Origin: Planctomycetota bacterium
GTDB taxonomy: Bacteria > Planctomycetota > UBA1135 > GCA-002686595
Direction of reading: 5' to 3'
DNA length: 33,245 nt
Assembly (NCBI GenBank): GCA_021413885.1
Contig: JAIOPM010000011.1
Coordinates: 1 to 33,245, forward strand
The position numbers and the translations under genes were made by a program. Positions 14,314 through 21,985 of the stretch are shown one piece after another. The stretch's first letter is position 1; the number at the start of each line of letters is the position of its first letter. The notes beneath the pieces were generated by a model. That model had not been told where the DNA came from. It did no database searches and was given only the letters and a program-made list of their open reading frames with translations.

Positions 14314-16308
14314 ATGCAAGTCGAGGCACACGCCGCCGCGGACGAGAAGGCTCGACTTCGCCCTTGGCTCGTCTACGCGGTGCTCGTGGCGGTCACCGTC
14401 GCGGCGTACTGGAGCTCGTTCGACGGCGTCTTCCACTGGGACGACGAAGACGATCTGCTGCGCAATCCGTTCATCCGTGACTTCGCGACCGCGTGGAACG
14501 CGCCGTCGCAGGGCGGACTCGCGGGCCGGCCGGTGGCGAGCTACACGTTCGCGCTGAACTACGCGCTCGGCGGCTACGCGACGTTCGGGTGGCACCTCGT
14601 CAACCTCGCGATCCACTCGAGCGCGGTGTGCTTGGTATTCGCGATCCTGCGGCGCACGTTCTCGAGCGCGAGCTTCGACGCGAGCGTTCGGAGCCGCGCC
14701 GTGTGGCTCGCGGCGTTCGTCGCCTTGTTGTGGGCGGTGCACCCGCTGCAGACGCAGTCGGTGACGTACTTCGTGCAGCGCGTCGAGTCGTTGATGGGGC
14801 TCTTCGTGCTCGCGACGCTCTACGCGGCGATTCGCGCGTTCGACGGGCCGCGTTCGTTCGCGTGGTCGCTCGCCTGCGTCGGCGCGTGCTGGCTCGCGGT
14901 CGGCACGAAGGAAGTCGCGGTCGTCGCGCCGTTCCTGGTGTGGATCTACGACCGCACGTTCGCGGCCGGGAGTTTCGCGGAAGCGTGGAAGCGACGGCGC
15001 GGGCTGTATCTCGGGCTCGCGTCGAGCTGGATCCTGCTCGCGTGCCTCGTCGTCGCCTCGGAAGGCCGCAGCGAATCGGTCGACGTCGGCGTCGCCGGCG
15101 TGTGGGCGTACCTGCGAGTTCAAGCGTTCGCGCTCGCGACGTACGTGAAGCTCGCCGTCGTGCCGTATCCGTTGATCTTCGACTACGGCGTGCGCATCCA
15201 AGTCGCGCCGTGGGTGTGGGCGAGTGCCGGAGCCGCGATCGTCGCGGCGCTCGTCTTCACCGTCGTCGCAGTCGTGCGCGGAAGGCCGATCGGCTTCGCG
15301 CTCGCGTGGTTCTTCCTGATCCTCGCGCCGACGTCGAGCGTGTTGCCGATCGTCACCGAGTTCGTCGCCGAGCACCGCATGTATTTGCCGCTCGCCGGAC
15401 TGCTCGCGATCGCGGTGGTGTTCGTCGGAGCGCGCGTGAAACTGCCGTCGTCGCTCGCCGCGGCGTTCGGCGTGTGCGTCGTGATCGCGTTCGGCGCGTT
15501 GACGTTCGCGCGCAACCGCGACTACCACGATCCCGACGGGATGTGGGCCGACGTCGTCGCGAAGTGCCCGACCAACGATCGCGCACAGAACAACTTCGGC
15601 AACTGCTTGCGCGCGAAGGGCGACCTCGACGGCGCGTTCGAGCACTACGCGAAGGCGTGCGAGCTCGCGCCCGACGACGCGAACTGGCGCACGAACCTCG
15701 GCGCGATTCGACTCGAGCGCGGCGATGTCGCCGGCGCGCTGGTCGATCTCGAGCGTGCGGTCGCGGCGGATCCGAGTCACGCGCTCGCACGCACGTTGCG
15801 CGCGAAGGCGTTCGGCCTGAGCGGCGAAGTCGACCGCGCGACGGCTGATTTCCGCGCGGTTCTCGCCGCGGCGCCCGACTACGGACCGGCGTTGAAGGAG
15901 CTCGCGCTGCTGTTGCTCGCGAACGATCGCGCTCGCGAAGCCGTGCCGTACTTCCAGAGCGCGCTCGCGATCGCGCCCGGCGATCCGGACGTGCTGTGGG
16001 GCCTCGCGTGGATCTGCGCGACGGCGCCGGAGGACGATCTGCGCAGCCCTGAGAACGCGTTGATGCTGTTGCAGCGCTTGGTCGCCGCGCAACGCGGGCC
16101 GCGGCCGCGCGATTTGATGTTGACCGCGGCGGCGTTGATGGAGCTCGGCCGCTCCAAGGAAGCGCTGCCGACCGCCGAACTCGCCGTCGAGCGCATCCGT
16201 TCGTCGGGCAAGGCGGCGCGCGTCGAGACGTTGACGCGCGCGCTCGAACTCTTCCGCGCCGGGAAGCTCTTGCGCTCGGATCCGGAGCTCGCGCGCGCGC
16301 TGCGCTGA
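14314..16308 (+). CDS. TMTC-like GT-C membrane glycosyltransferase with C-terminal TPRs
   Basis: 664 aa from ATG 14314. About ten hydrophobic helices fill residues 18-410. The first is followed by YWSSFDGVFHWDDEDDL, whose acidic pair sits where GT-C enzymes keep their catalytic acidic residue. Other family marks are HPLQTQSVTYFVQRVESL and FVAEHRMYLPLAGL, which parallel the 'HPxxTxxV..xxR' and 'E.R.YLP..G' motifs of TMTC-type O-mannosyltransferases. From about residue 425 several TPR units follow (NFGNCLRAKGDLDGAFEHYA, NLGAIRLERGDVAGALVDLE and more). The likely role is transfer of a sugar from a lipid carrier to exported proteins, with the TPRs binding the acceptor. This is inferred from architecture. 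The gene ends 3 bp from the convergent moxR stop. Confidence 0.78.
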   Translation: MQVEAHAAADEKARLRPWLVYAVLVAVTVAAYWSSFDGVFHWDDEDDLLRNPFIRDFATAWNAPSQGGLAGRPVASYTFALNYALGGYATFGWHLVNLAIHSSAVCLVFAILRRTFSSASFDASVRSRAVWLAAFVALLWAVHPLQTQSVTYFVQRVESLMGLFVLATLYAAIRAFDGPRSFAWSLACVGACWLAVGTKEVAVVAPFLVWIYDRTFAAGSFAEAWKRRRGLYLGLASSWILLACLVVASEGRSESVDVGVAGVWAYLRVQAFALATYVKLAVVPYPLIFDYGVRIQVAPWVWASAGAAIVAALVFTVVAVVRGRPIGFALAWFFLILAPTSSVLPIVTEFVAEHRMYLPLAGLLAIAVVFVGARVKLPSSLAAAFGVCVVIAFGALTFARNRDYHDPDGMWADVVAKCPTNDRAQNNFGNCLRAKGDLDGAFEHYAKACELAPDDANWRTNLGAIRLERGDVAGALVDLERAVAADPSHALARTLRAKAFGLSGEVDRATADFRAVLAAAPDYGPALKELALLLLANDRAREAVPYFQSALAIAPGDPDVLWGLAWICATAPEDDLRSPENALMLLQRLVAAQRGPRPRDLMLTAAALMELGRSKEALPTAELAVERIRSSGKAARVETLTRALELFRAGKLLRSDPELARALR

Positions 16309-16311
16309 GCG

Positions 16312-17304
16312 TCAGCCGCGTGCGCGAGCCAGCGCCGCGCGCACGAGCTCGTCGCGCTCGATCCCGGCCGCTTGACCTTCGTAGCCGAGGATCAAGCGAT
16401 GGCGCAGGCACGCGGGCGCGAGTCGTTCGACATCCTCGAGCGTGACGTGCAAACGACCCTTGAACAACGCGCGCGCCTTCGCCGTCCAAAGGAGCGATTG
16501 TCCGGCGCGCGGGCTCGCTCCGTGGCGCACCGCGCGTTTGATCTCGTCGGGCGCGCCGGCTCGCGACGGATGCGTTGCGAGCACCAAACGGCCGACGAAC
16601 TCCACGATGTCGGTCGACGCGGGAATCGCGCGCGCGAGCTCGATCAAGCGCAGCACGCGCGCACGATCGATCACCGGCTTCGGCCGCGGCGTTTCGCGCG
16701 CGGTGGTGTGCGCGAGCACGGCGACGAGTTCGGGCAGCTCCGGCATCTTGACGATGCACTGCAACGCGAAGCGATCGAGTTGCGCTTCGGGCAACGGATA
16801 CGTGCCCTCCATCTCGATCGGGTTCTCGGTCGCGACGAGGAAGAACGGGCGATCGAGCGCGAGTCGTTCGCCGAAGACGGTCACTTGCTCCTCCGCCATC
16901 GCTTCGAGCAACGCGGACTGCGTGCGCGGCGTCGCGCGGTTGATCTCGTCGGCAAGGACGACGTTCGCGAACACCGGACCGCGGTGGAAACGAAAAGTCC
17001 GACGCCCGTGCTCGTCCTCCTCGAGGATGCGCGTGCCGAGGACATCGGCGGGCATCAAGTCGGGCGTGAACTGGATGCGCGCGAACGAGAGATCGAGCGA
17101 CGCCGCGAGCGCCTTGACCAACGTCGTCTTGCCGACCCCGGGGACACCTTCGAGAAGAACGTGTCCGCCGCCGATCAACGCGCAGAGCAATTCTTCGACG
17201 AGCGGCGCGTTCCCGAGGAACACCGACCCGACCGAGACCTCCAACGCCGACAGCGCGCCGCGCAGGCCGGAGAGTTCGCGTTCGAGTTCACGCAGATCGC
17301 TCAA
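16312..17304 (-). CDS. MoxR-family AAA+ ATPase
   Basis: 330 aa. Walker A is LLEGVPGVGKTTLVKAL, followed by IQFTPDLMPADVLGTRI. Walker B is VVLADEINRATPRTQSALLE, then MAEEQVTVFGERLALDRPFF and the sensor stretch VATENPIEMEGTYPLPEAQL. The C-terminal lid ends in an Arg-rich helix. All MoxR signatures are intact. MoxR proteins act as chaperones for metal-cofactor or envelope proteins, usually beside DUF58 and VWA genes. No such partner follows here. Its ATG overlaps the stop of a HAD hydrolase gene (ATGA, 17301-17304). Confidence 0.92.
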   Translation of the reverse strand: MSDLRELERELSGLRGALSALEVSVGSVFLGNAPLVEELLCALIGGGHVLLEGVPGVGKTTLVKALAASLDLSFARIQFTPDLMPADVLGTRILEEDEHGRRTFRFHRGPVFANVVLADEINRATPRTQSALLEAMAEEQVTVFGERLALDRPFFLVATENPIEMEGTYPLPEAQLDRFALQCIVKMPELPELVAVLAHTTARETPRPKPVIDRARVLRLIELARAIPASTDIVEFVGRLVLATHPSRAGAPDEIKRAVRHGASPRAGQSLLWTAKARALFKGRLHVTLEDVERLAPACLRHRLILGYEGQAAGIERDELVRAALARARG

Positions 17305-17999
17305 TCGATTCGCTCCAAGATCGTGGTGCGCAGTTCAACCAGGTTGCGAACGCGCGGGAAGGGGCAAGGTTCGAATTCACCGGCGTGATCGACGAGCACC
17401 GCGTCGAGGCCCGCGTTCCGCGCGCCGCGGACGTCCTTCTCGAGGTCGTTGCCGGCGTGCAGGGCTTCGTTCGGCGCGACGCGCGCGAGTTCGAGCGCGC
17501 GTCGGAAGATCGCGGGCTCGGGTTTCTCGCACCGCTCCTTCGCCGATGCGAGTACGAAGTCGAGTCTGTCGCGCAGGCCGAGACCGGCGAGCACGCGTTC
17601 GAGCCGCTCGCTCCAATTCGACACCACGCCGACGACGAGGCCGCGGTCGCGCAACGCCGCGAGCAATTCCGCCGCGCCGGCGTGCGCGCGAAAACTCGTC
17701 GCATGGCCGAAGCGCGCGATCAGCTCCTCGTGCGCGACGCGCGCCGCCGCATCGTCGAGCCCGAGCTCGCGTCCGAACACGCGCTCGTTCGCGCGCGCGA
17801 ACCACGCCTCGGAGTAGCGAAACTCGCCATCGACGGTTCTCGGCATCTCCGCGAGAACTCGCCGCAGGAGCGCGTTCATCGCGTGCTCGTCGATCGCTCG
17901 GCCGAGTTTGCGCGCCGTCTCTGCGTACACCGCGGCGCGCGCAACGCGATCCGCGACCAACGTTCCGCCCGCGTCGAGAAACACCGCCTTGAGAGCCAT
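17301..17999 (-). CDS. HAD-superfamily hydrolase with altered motif I
   Basis: 232 aa from ATG 17999. Motif I is AVFLDAGGTLV: nucleophile Asp9 is present, but the residue two further on, normally the general acid/base Asp, is Gly11. Motif II is VVGVVSNWSERL, motif III the Lys in CEKPEPAIFRRAL, and motif IV HAGNDLEKDVRGARNAG. A helical cap occupies about 17-100 (subfamily IA, REG-2/HDHD3-like). Loss of the second Asp occurs in some family members with weak or altered phosphatase activity. It is first of a coupled pair with moxR. The substrate is unknown. Confidence 0.85.
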   Translation of the reverse strand: MALKAVFLDAGGTLVADRVARAAVYAETARKLGRAIDEHAMNALLRRVLAEMPRTVDGEFRYSEAWFARANERVFGRELGLDDAAARVAHEELIARFGHATSFRAHAGAAELLAALRDRGLVVGVVSNWSERLERVLAGLGLRDRLDFVLASAKERCEKPEPAIFRRALELARVAPNEALHAGNDLEKDVRGARNAGLDAVLVDHAGEFEPCPFPRVRNLVELRTTILERID

Positions 18000-18147
18000 C
18001 GATTCGACGCCTACGGACTCCTAGAGAACCTAACGAAACGGCGAAGCTCGCGAAATCGTCGCCCGGCAGGGGTTGCACGCGAGCTGCGACCGATAGATCC
18101 TGTCGCGTCGGCGACACGACCCCACGCAGGGGGGCCAGGACACCGAG
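18000..18147. promoter_or_regulatory. Divergent intergenic region with a perfect hairpin
   Basis: The gap lies between the HAD gene (leftward) and the TPR lipoprotein gene (rightward). TGTCGC-GTCG-GCGACA at 18101-18116 is a perfect 6-bp stem with a 4-nt loop, about 32 bp before ATG 18148. It could be an operator or leader hairpin. A TTGCAC box near 18073 is a possible but unconvincing -35. Confidence 0.3.
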
Positions 18148-19209
18148 ATGCGACGAGCGAGGACGGAAGGCAGGCAGTGGACGCGCGCGCTCCGTGCGTG
18201 CGTGATCGCCGTGATCGCGCCGGCGACGGCGTTGACGACCTCGTTGACGCTGGGCGCGTGCGCCGAGACGCAACACCGCGTGATCGTGCGCGGCGCGAAC
18301 AACGTCAAGCTCGCGCGAACGGCGACCAAGAAGCAGCAGTGGGGCGAAGCGGCGAGTCGCTGGAACGAGCTCTACCTCGCCGGCGGCGACGACGCCCACG
18401 AAGCCTGCCGCGAAACCGCGCGCGCCTTGTGGCATTTCGGCCAACCGGACGACGCGAAGGGCATCCTCGACGGCGGCTTGCAGCGTTGGCCCGACGATCC
18501 GCAGCTCCTGACGTTGCAAGGCGACTTGCTCGCCGACATGGGCTTCCGACGCGCGGCCGAGATGAGCTACGCGAAGTCGCTCGAGCTCGACACCCATCAA
18601 GCCGACGCGTGGCTCGCGTTGGCGCGCGTGCGGCTCGAACTCGGACTGGAGGAGGGCGCGCGTTCTGCGTGCGCGAAGCGTCTCGAGCTCACCGGCCCGT
18701 GCCGTCCGACCTACATCCTGTTGGCCGAGGCTTCGGCGTCCGCAGGCGATTTCGTGTGCGCGTACGACTCGTACGGCAAGGCGTTCTCGCTCGCGCCGGG
18801 CTCGGTCAACGAGTTGGTCACCGCGGGCGCGATGTACCAGGACGCGCGCGTGCGCACCAAGGTCGACGGCGCCGCGGAGTCGTCGCGCGTCTGGTTGTTG
18901 CAGGCGGTCGAGCTCGATCCGCAGAACACCGGCGCGCACTACTTGCTCGGCGCGATCGCCGAGGACGCGGGCGAACTCGACTTCGCGCTCCAACACTACA
19001 ACCGCGCGGCGGAGACCGATCCGGCGTACTTGCCGGCGTTGCTACGCTTGATCGAGCTCTACGGCCGACGCGGCGATCGCGCGCGGGCCGAGATGATCGC
19101 GAGCAACGCGAAGAAGACGTTCGAGAACGACAAAGAACGCTGCGACGCGATCCTTCACACGCTCGAACGCGCGCTGGCGATCGCGGACGCGGCGCCGGCC
19201 GAACGCTAG
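18148..19209 (+). CDS. TPR-repeat lipoprotein
   Basis: 353 aa from ATG 18148. A long positively charged N-region and hydrophobic core end in the lipobox LTLGAC (Cys38). From residue 55 to the end it is tetratricopeptide repeats: QWGEAASRWNELYLAGGDD, MGFRRAAEMSYAKSLELDT, AGDFVCAYDSYGKAFSLAPG, and AGELDFALQHYNRAAETDPA. Such lipoproteins act as periplasmic scaffolds in secretion or envelope assembly. The partner is not evident here. The nearest same-strand genes are far away, so it appears monocistronic. A duplicated CTAGGACTT provides its stop codon and that of the convergent gene. Confidence 0.85.
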   Translation: MRRARTEGRQWTRALRACVIAVIAPATALTTSLTLGACAETQHRVIVRGANNVKLARTATKKQQWGEAASRWNELYLAGGDDAHEACRETARALWHFGQPDDAKGILDGGLQRWPDDPQLLTLQGDLLADMGFRRAAEMSYAKSLELDTHQADAWLALARVRLELGLEEGARSACAKRLELTGPCRPTYILLAEASASAGDFVCAYDSYGKAFSLAPGSVNELVTAGAMYQDARVRTKVDGAAESSRVWLLQAVELDPQNTGAHYLLGAIAEDAGELDFALQHYNRAAETDPAYLPALLRLIELYGRRGDRARAEMIASNAKKTFENDKERCDAILHTLERALAIADAAPAER

Positions 19210-19228
19210 GACTTCGTGCCTAGGACTT
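19206..19228. repeat. Duplicated CTAGGACTT at two convergent stop codons
   Basis: CTAGGACTT occurs at 19206-19214 and 19220-19228. The first copy contains the TAG stop of the rightward TPR lipoprotein gene. The second, read on the other strand, supplies the TAG of the leftward 79-aa gene. Only 10 bp separate the genes, so there is no room for a classical terminator. Confidence 0.6.
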
Positions 19229-19459
19229 GGTCAGGGTCGCGATCAGCGCGTCGATCTTCACGACCAACTCGGTCGTGAAGTCCGAACCGAAGTCCGCTTC
19301 GAGCACGTCGATCTCCGGGAACTGATAGCGCCCGCTCGAACGGCTGAACGGGATGCCGTACTCCCACTTGTTGCCGTCGGAGGCGTGGATGACGACCTCG
19401 ATCTGATCGTCGCCGTCGACGGGTTGGACGGAGTAGCTGGTGACTTCGTAGTTGGCCAT
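19220..19459 (-). CDS. Small protein of unknown function (79 aa)
   Basis: 79 aa from ATG 19459. The sequence is acidic and strand-rich: NYEVTSYSVQPVDGDDQIEV, then a YGIPFSRSSGRYQFPEID loop and a helical end (TELVVKIDALIATLTKS). It has no signal, membrane segment or Cys. Codon use resembles the genes around it and the reading frame is open throughout, so it is probably real, but I do not recognise a family. It is 61 bp downstream of the methyltransferase stop on the same strand and could be the last gene of the mltA unit. Confidence 0.6.
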   Translation of the reverse strand: MANYEVTSYSVQPVDGDDQIEVVIHASDGNKWEYGIPFSRSSGRYQFPEIDVLEADFGSDFTTELVVKIDALIATLTKS

Positions 19460-19520
19460 CGGCGCGCTCGTTCTCGCGCTCGATCTCGAGTCGCGGGCGG
19501 AGAATCCTACCCGCGATGCG

Positions 19521-20237
19521 TCAACGTCGCACCCGCCAGACCTCGAAGTCGTGGTAGGCGTGCGTGTCGAATGCGGCGACGCGTTCGTAGCCGGCGGACT
19601 CGAGTTCGCTCGCGAGCTGGCCCGGCTTCAGCTTGTGATCGCCGCGCGGACCGACCGGCAGATCGCCGGGCTTGTACTCGAGGATCGCGAGGCGACCGTC
19701 GGGCTTGAGGAAGCGTTGCAGGTTGCGCGTGTAGGCGACGCGATCCTCGAAGTGGTGGAACGTGTCGGCGATGAAGATCAGATCGCACGAAGCGGGCGGC
19801 AGGTGCGGCGTCGTGTAGGACGCGAGCACCGGGACGACGTTGAACAGTTGATCCTCGATGAGGTGCTCGCGCAGACGATCGAGCTGGCGCGGCTCGACGT
19901 CGACCGCGTAGACGACGCCGTGCGGCAACGCCTTGGCGAACGCGCGCGAGAAGACGCCCGGCCCGCAGCCGAGGTCGGCGATGGTCATGCCGTCCGCGAG
20001 CTCGAGCTTCGCGACGACGACCGGGACCTGCAGATCGGCGACGCGCGCGGGCCCTTCGAGCGAATCGATGTAGCCCGCGACTTCGGGCGGCCCGTGCAGG
20101 TCGCGGTTCTTCTCCAGCTTCGCCGGAGCCGTCGTCGGCGCGACCGAAGCCGCGTGCACATGCTCCGGCGCTGCGCTACGGCAGGCGAACGACGCGACGA
20201 CGAGAAAAACGACGCCGAGGATTCGTGCGAGCCGCAT
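19521..20237 (-). CDS. Lipoprotein-type class I SAM-dependent methyltransferase
   Basis: 238 aa from ATG 20237. The N-terminus is a textbook lipoprotein signal (ILGVVFLVVASFAC, Cys19) followed by a Pro/Ala/Thr-rich linker to about residue 40. The catalytic domain (about 50-238) has motif I IADLGCGPGVFSRAF at 85-99, an acidic SAM-ribose residue in VVYAVDVEP (Asp112), motif IV SCDLIFIADTFHHFED and a C-terminal DFEVWRVRR strand. The methyl acceptor is unknown. Export is odd because SAM is a cytoplasmic cofactor. The gene starts 1 bp beyond the stop of the ABM-like gene and lies in the mltA unit. Confidence 0.85.
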   Translation of the reverse strand: MRLARILGVVFLVVASFACRSAAPEHVHAASVAPTTAPAKLEKNRDLHGPPEVAGYIDSLEGPARVADLQVPVVVAKLELADGMTIADLGCGPGVFSRAFAKALPHGVVYAVDVEPRQLDRLREHLIEDQLFNVVPVLASYTTPHLPPASCDLIFIADTFHHFEDRVAYTRNLQRFLKPDGRLAILEYKPGDLPVGPRGDHKLKPGQLASELESAGYERVAAFDTHAYHDFEVWRVRR

Positions 20238-20238
20238 G

Positions 20239-20580
20239 TCAGAGTCTCACCGGTTTGAAGTGCGCGAACGGCGCGTTCGCCTCGGCCGTCTTCGCGAGCG
20301 ACAGCCCGACCGCGTCGCACAACGTCGCGAACTTCTGCCACACCGCGAAGACGCGCGGATTGTTCGGCGCGGCGCGGCCGGCGGCCTCGTCCTTCCACTC
20401 GAAGATCTCGAGCAGCTGCCGCGGGTCGGTGTAGCTCTGCAACACCCACGGCTCGCGCGCCGTCCCCAAGCCTTCGGCCTGGATCGTCGCGCGGTGCTCG
20501 CGCAACAACGCCCACATCTCCGACTCGCCGACGCTCGACTTGAACTTGTACGCGGCGACGACGGCCATCGGGCTCGACAT
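20239..20580 (-). CDS. Small ABM/Dabb-like ferredoxin-fold protein
   Basis: 113 aa from ATG 20580. The start was chosen because TAGGAG sits 7 nt upstream. The sequence runs AVVAAYKFKSSVGESEMWAL, then REHRATIQAEGLG, WVLQSYTDPRQLLEIFEWKD and NNPRVFAVWQKFATLCDA. This beta-alpha-beta layout with 'LEIFEWKD' and a late 'P..xxxW..' helix is that of antibiotic-biosynthesis-monooxygenase-type dimeric barrels, which are often heme-degrading, monooxygenase or signalling proteins. No catalytic residue is obvious. It lies 10 bp after mltA and 1 bp before the methyltransferase, so the three are one transcription unit. Confidence 0.75.
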   Translation of the reverse strand: MSSPMAVVAAYKFKSSVGESEMWALLREHRATIQAEGLGTAREPWVLQSYTDPRQLLEIFEWKDEAAGRAAPNNPRVFAVWQKFATLCDAVGLSLAKTAEANAPFAHFKPVRL

Positions 20581-20590
20581 GGAACGTCTC

Positions 20591-21772
20591 CTACGGCTGC
20601 GGCCGACGCGCGAGCGCGGTGGGCGTGAGGAAGAAGTAGTAGAGCTGACCTTCGGTGCGCGTCTCGCCGGCCTCGTGTTCGACTTCGGGGCCGATGCCGA
20701 GGTAGATGTCCGCGCGCCCGGCGGTGCGGATCGCGCCGCCGCGGTCTTGGTCGAGCGCGAAACTTCCGAGGTGTTGCTTCTGATCGGGCTTCGCTTCGAT
20801 GAAGCACATCGCCGCGCGCGGGAAGAGCTCCTTGTCGGTCGCGATCGAACGCCGCGGCGTGACCTCGAAGTTGAGGCAGCCGCGCGGATTGCCTTCGATC
20901 GGCGTGAAGAAGACGAAGCGCTCGTTGCGCGCGAGGTAGCGCGAGAGCTTCTCCGGGTTCTGCTTGCCCCACGTGCGGAGGGACGCGAGCGAGACACGGT
21001 CCGCCTTGATCTCGCCGTCCTTCACCAGCGCCTGACCCAACGACGAGTAGTCCTTGCCGTTGCTCGCGGAGTAGCCGAGACGCAGCTCCTCGCCGTCCGG
21101 AAGCTCGACGATCGCCGAACCGTTGACGTGCGCGATGTACGCGTCGAGCGGATCGGCGAGCCAACACAGCTCGAGGCTCTGACCTTCGAGGACGTGATTC
21201 GCTTCGATCGCCGCGCGCGTCGGATACGGTTCGAGCGAACCGTCGGCGAGTTTGCGCCCGAGGATCTCACCGTCCTTCGCCTTCACGAGATCGGGCGGCA
21301 GCGAGTAGAGCGGATGTCCGTACCCGGGCTCCTTCGTGCGCGAGCCCTTCAAGATCGGCGTGCAATACGCGGTATAGAGCACGCCGCCGCCCTTCGCGTC
21401 CCAACCGGCGCTCTTGTAGATCGTGAACTCCTCGTCGACGATCGCCTTGAACTCCTCCGTGGTCGCAGCGCTCTTCAGCACCTCGCGAAACCGCTCGAGG
21501 CTCGCGATCGCGCGGTCGAGCGTGATCCCTTCCTTCGGGAAGAACTGCGCGGCATGCTTCGAGCGCGTCCACGCGATCGAACGATCGAGCGCGGGCAGGA
21601 TCTCCTCGCGCCGCGCGAATTCGCCGGCGAAGTCGGGCCGCCGCTCGCCGGCCTTCAACTCGATCAACGCCGGTGCACCGGGCGGCAACGGGCGGCTGTA
21701 GTCGGGGACCGACTTGCAGGCGGCCGAAACCAGGGCGACGAGGACGGCCGCAGCGACGACGTGTTTCCGCAT
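20591..21772 (-). CDS. mltA: Membrane-bound lytic murein transglycosylase A
   Basis: 393 aa from ATG 21772. Lipoprotein signal HVVAAAVLVALVSAAC (Cys19). The MltA domain spans about 110-290 (GVLYTAYCTPILKGS, YPTRAAIEANHVLEG, WLADPLDAYIAHVNGSAIVE). The C-terminal 3D domain holds FALDQDRGGAIRTAGRADIY, with Asp343 in the place of the catalytic Asp of E. coli MltA. The enzyme cleaves peptidoglycan between MurNAc and GlcNAc, leaving 1,6-anhydro-MurNAc ends, at the outer membrane. It is the first gene of a leftward unit and is divergent to the hydrolase/amidase fusion across 213 bp. Confidence 0.94.
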   Translation of the reverse strand: MRKHVVAAAVLVALVSAACKSVPDYSRPLPPGAPALIELKAGERRPDFAGEFARREEILPALDRSIAWTRSKHAAQFFPKEGITLDRAIASLERFREVLKSAATTEEFKAIVDEEFTIYKSAGWDAKGGGVLYTAYCTPILKGSRTKEPGYGHPLYSLPPDLVKAKDGEILGRKLADGSLEPYPTRAAIEANHVLEGQSLELCWLADPLDAYIAHVNGSAIVELPDGEELRLGYSASNGKDYSSLGQALVKDGEIKADRVSLASLRTWGKQNPEKLSRYLARNERFVFFTPIEGNPRGCLNFEVTPRRSIATDKELFPRAAMCFIEAKPDQKQHLGSFALDQDRGGAIRTAGRADIYLGIGPEVEHEAGETRTEGQLYYFFLTPTALARRPQP

Positions 21773-21985
21773 CGCGGCATTTCATCGCACCCGCATCGCG
21801 TTGTCGAGCTGTGCGGGCACCCCGCAATCGAGTTCGCGAGATGCCGCGTGCCTCGACGCGAGCTTCGCCCCTGACGGTACGGTTGAGGAGCGAACTGCGG
21901 CAACGTGCGCTGCAGGAAGCCGAGTTCTCTCTGCCGGCGGAAGCCGTCTGGGATCGTGGTGCACGACGTAGTCGAGGAGAGAGGC

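Noticed and set aside
19521..21772. Antibiotic biosynthetic cluster (ABM-like protein plus methyltransferase)
   Set aside because: The neighbours are MltA and small envelope genes; there is no core biosynthetic enzyme, and the ABM-type fold is used widely outside antibiotic synthesis.
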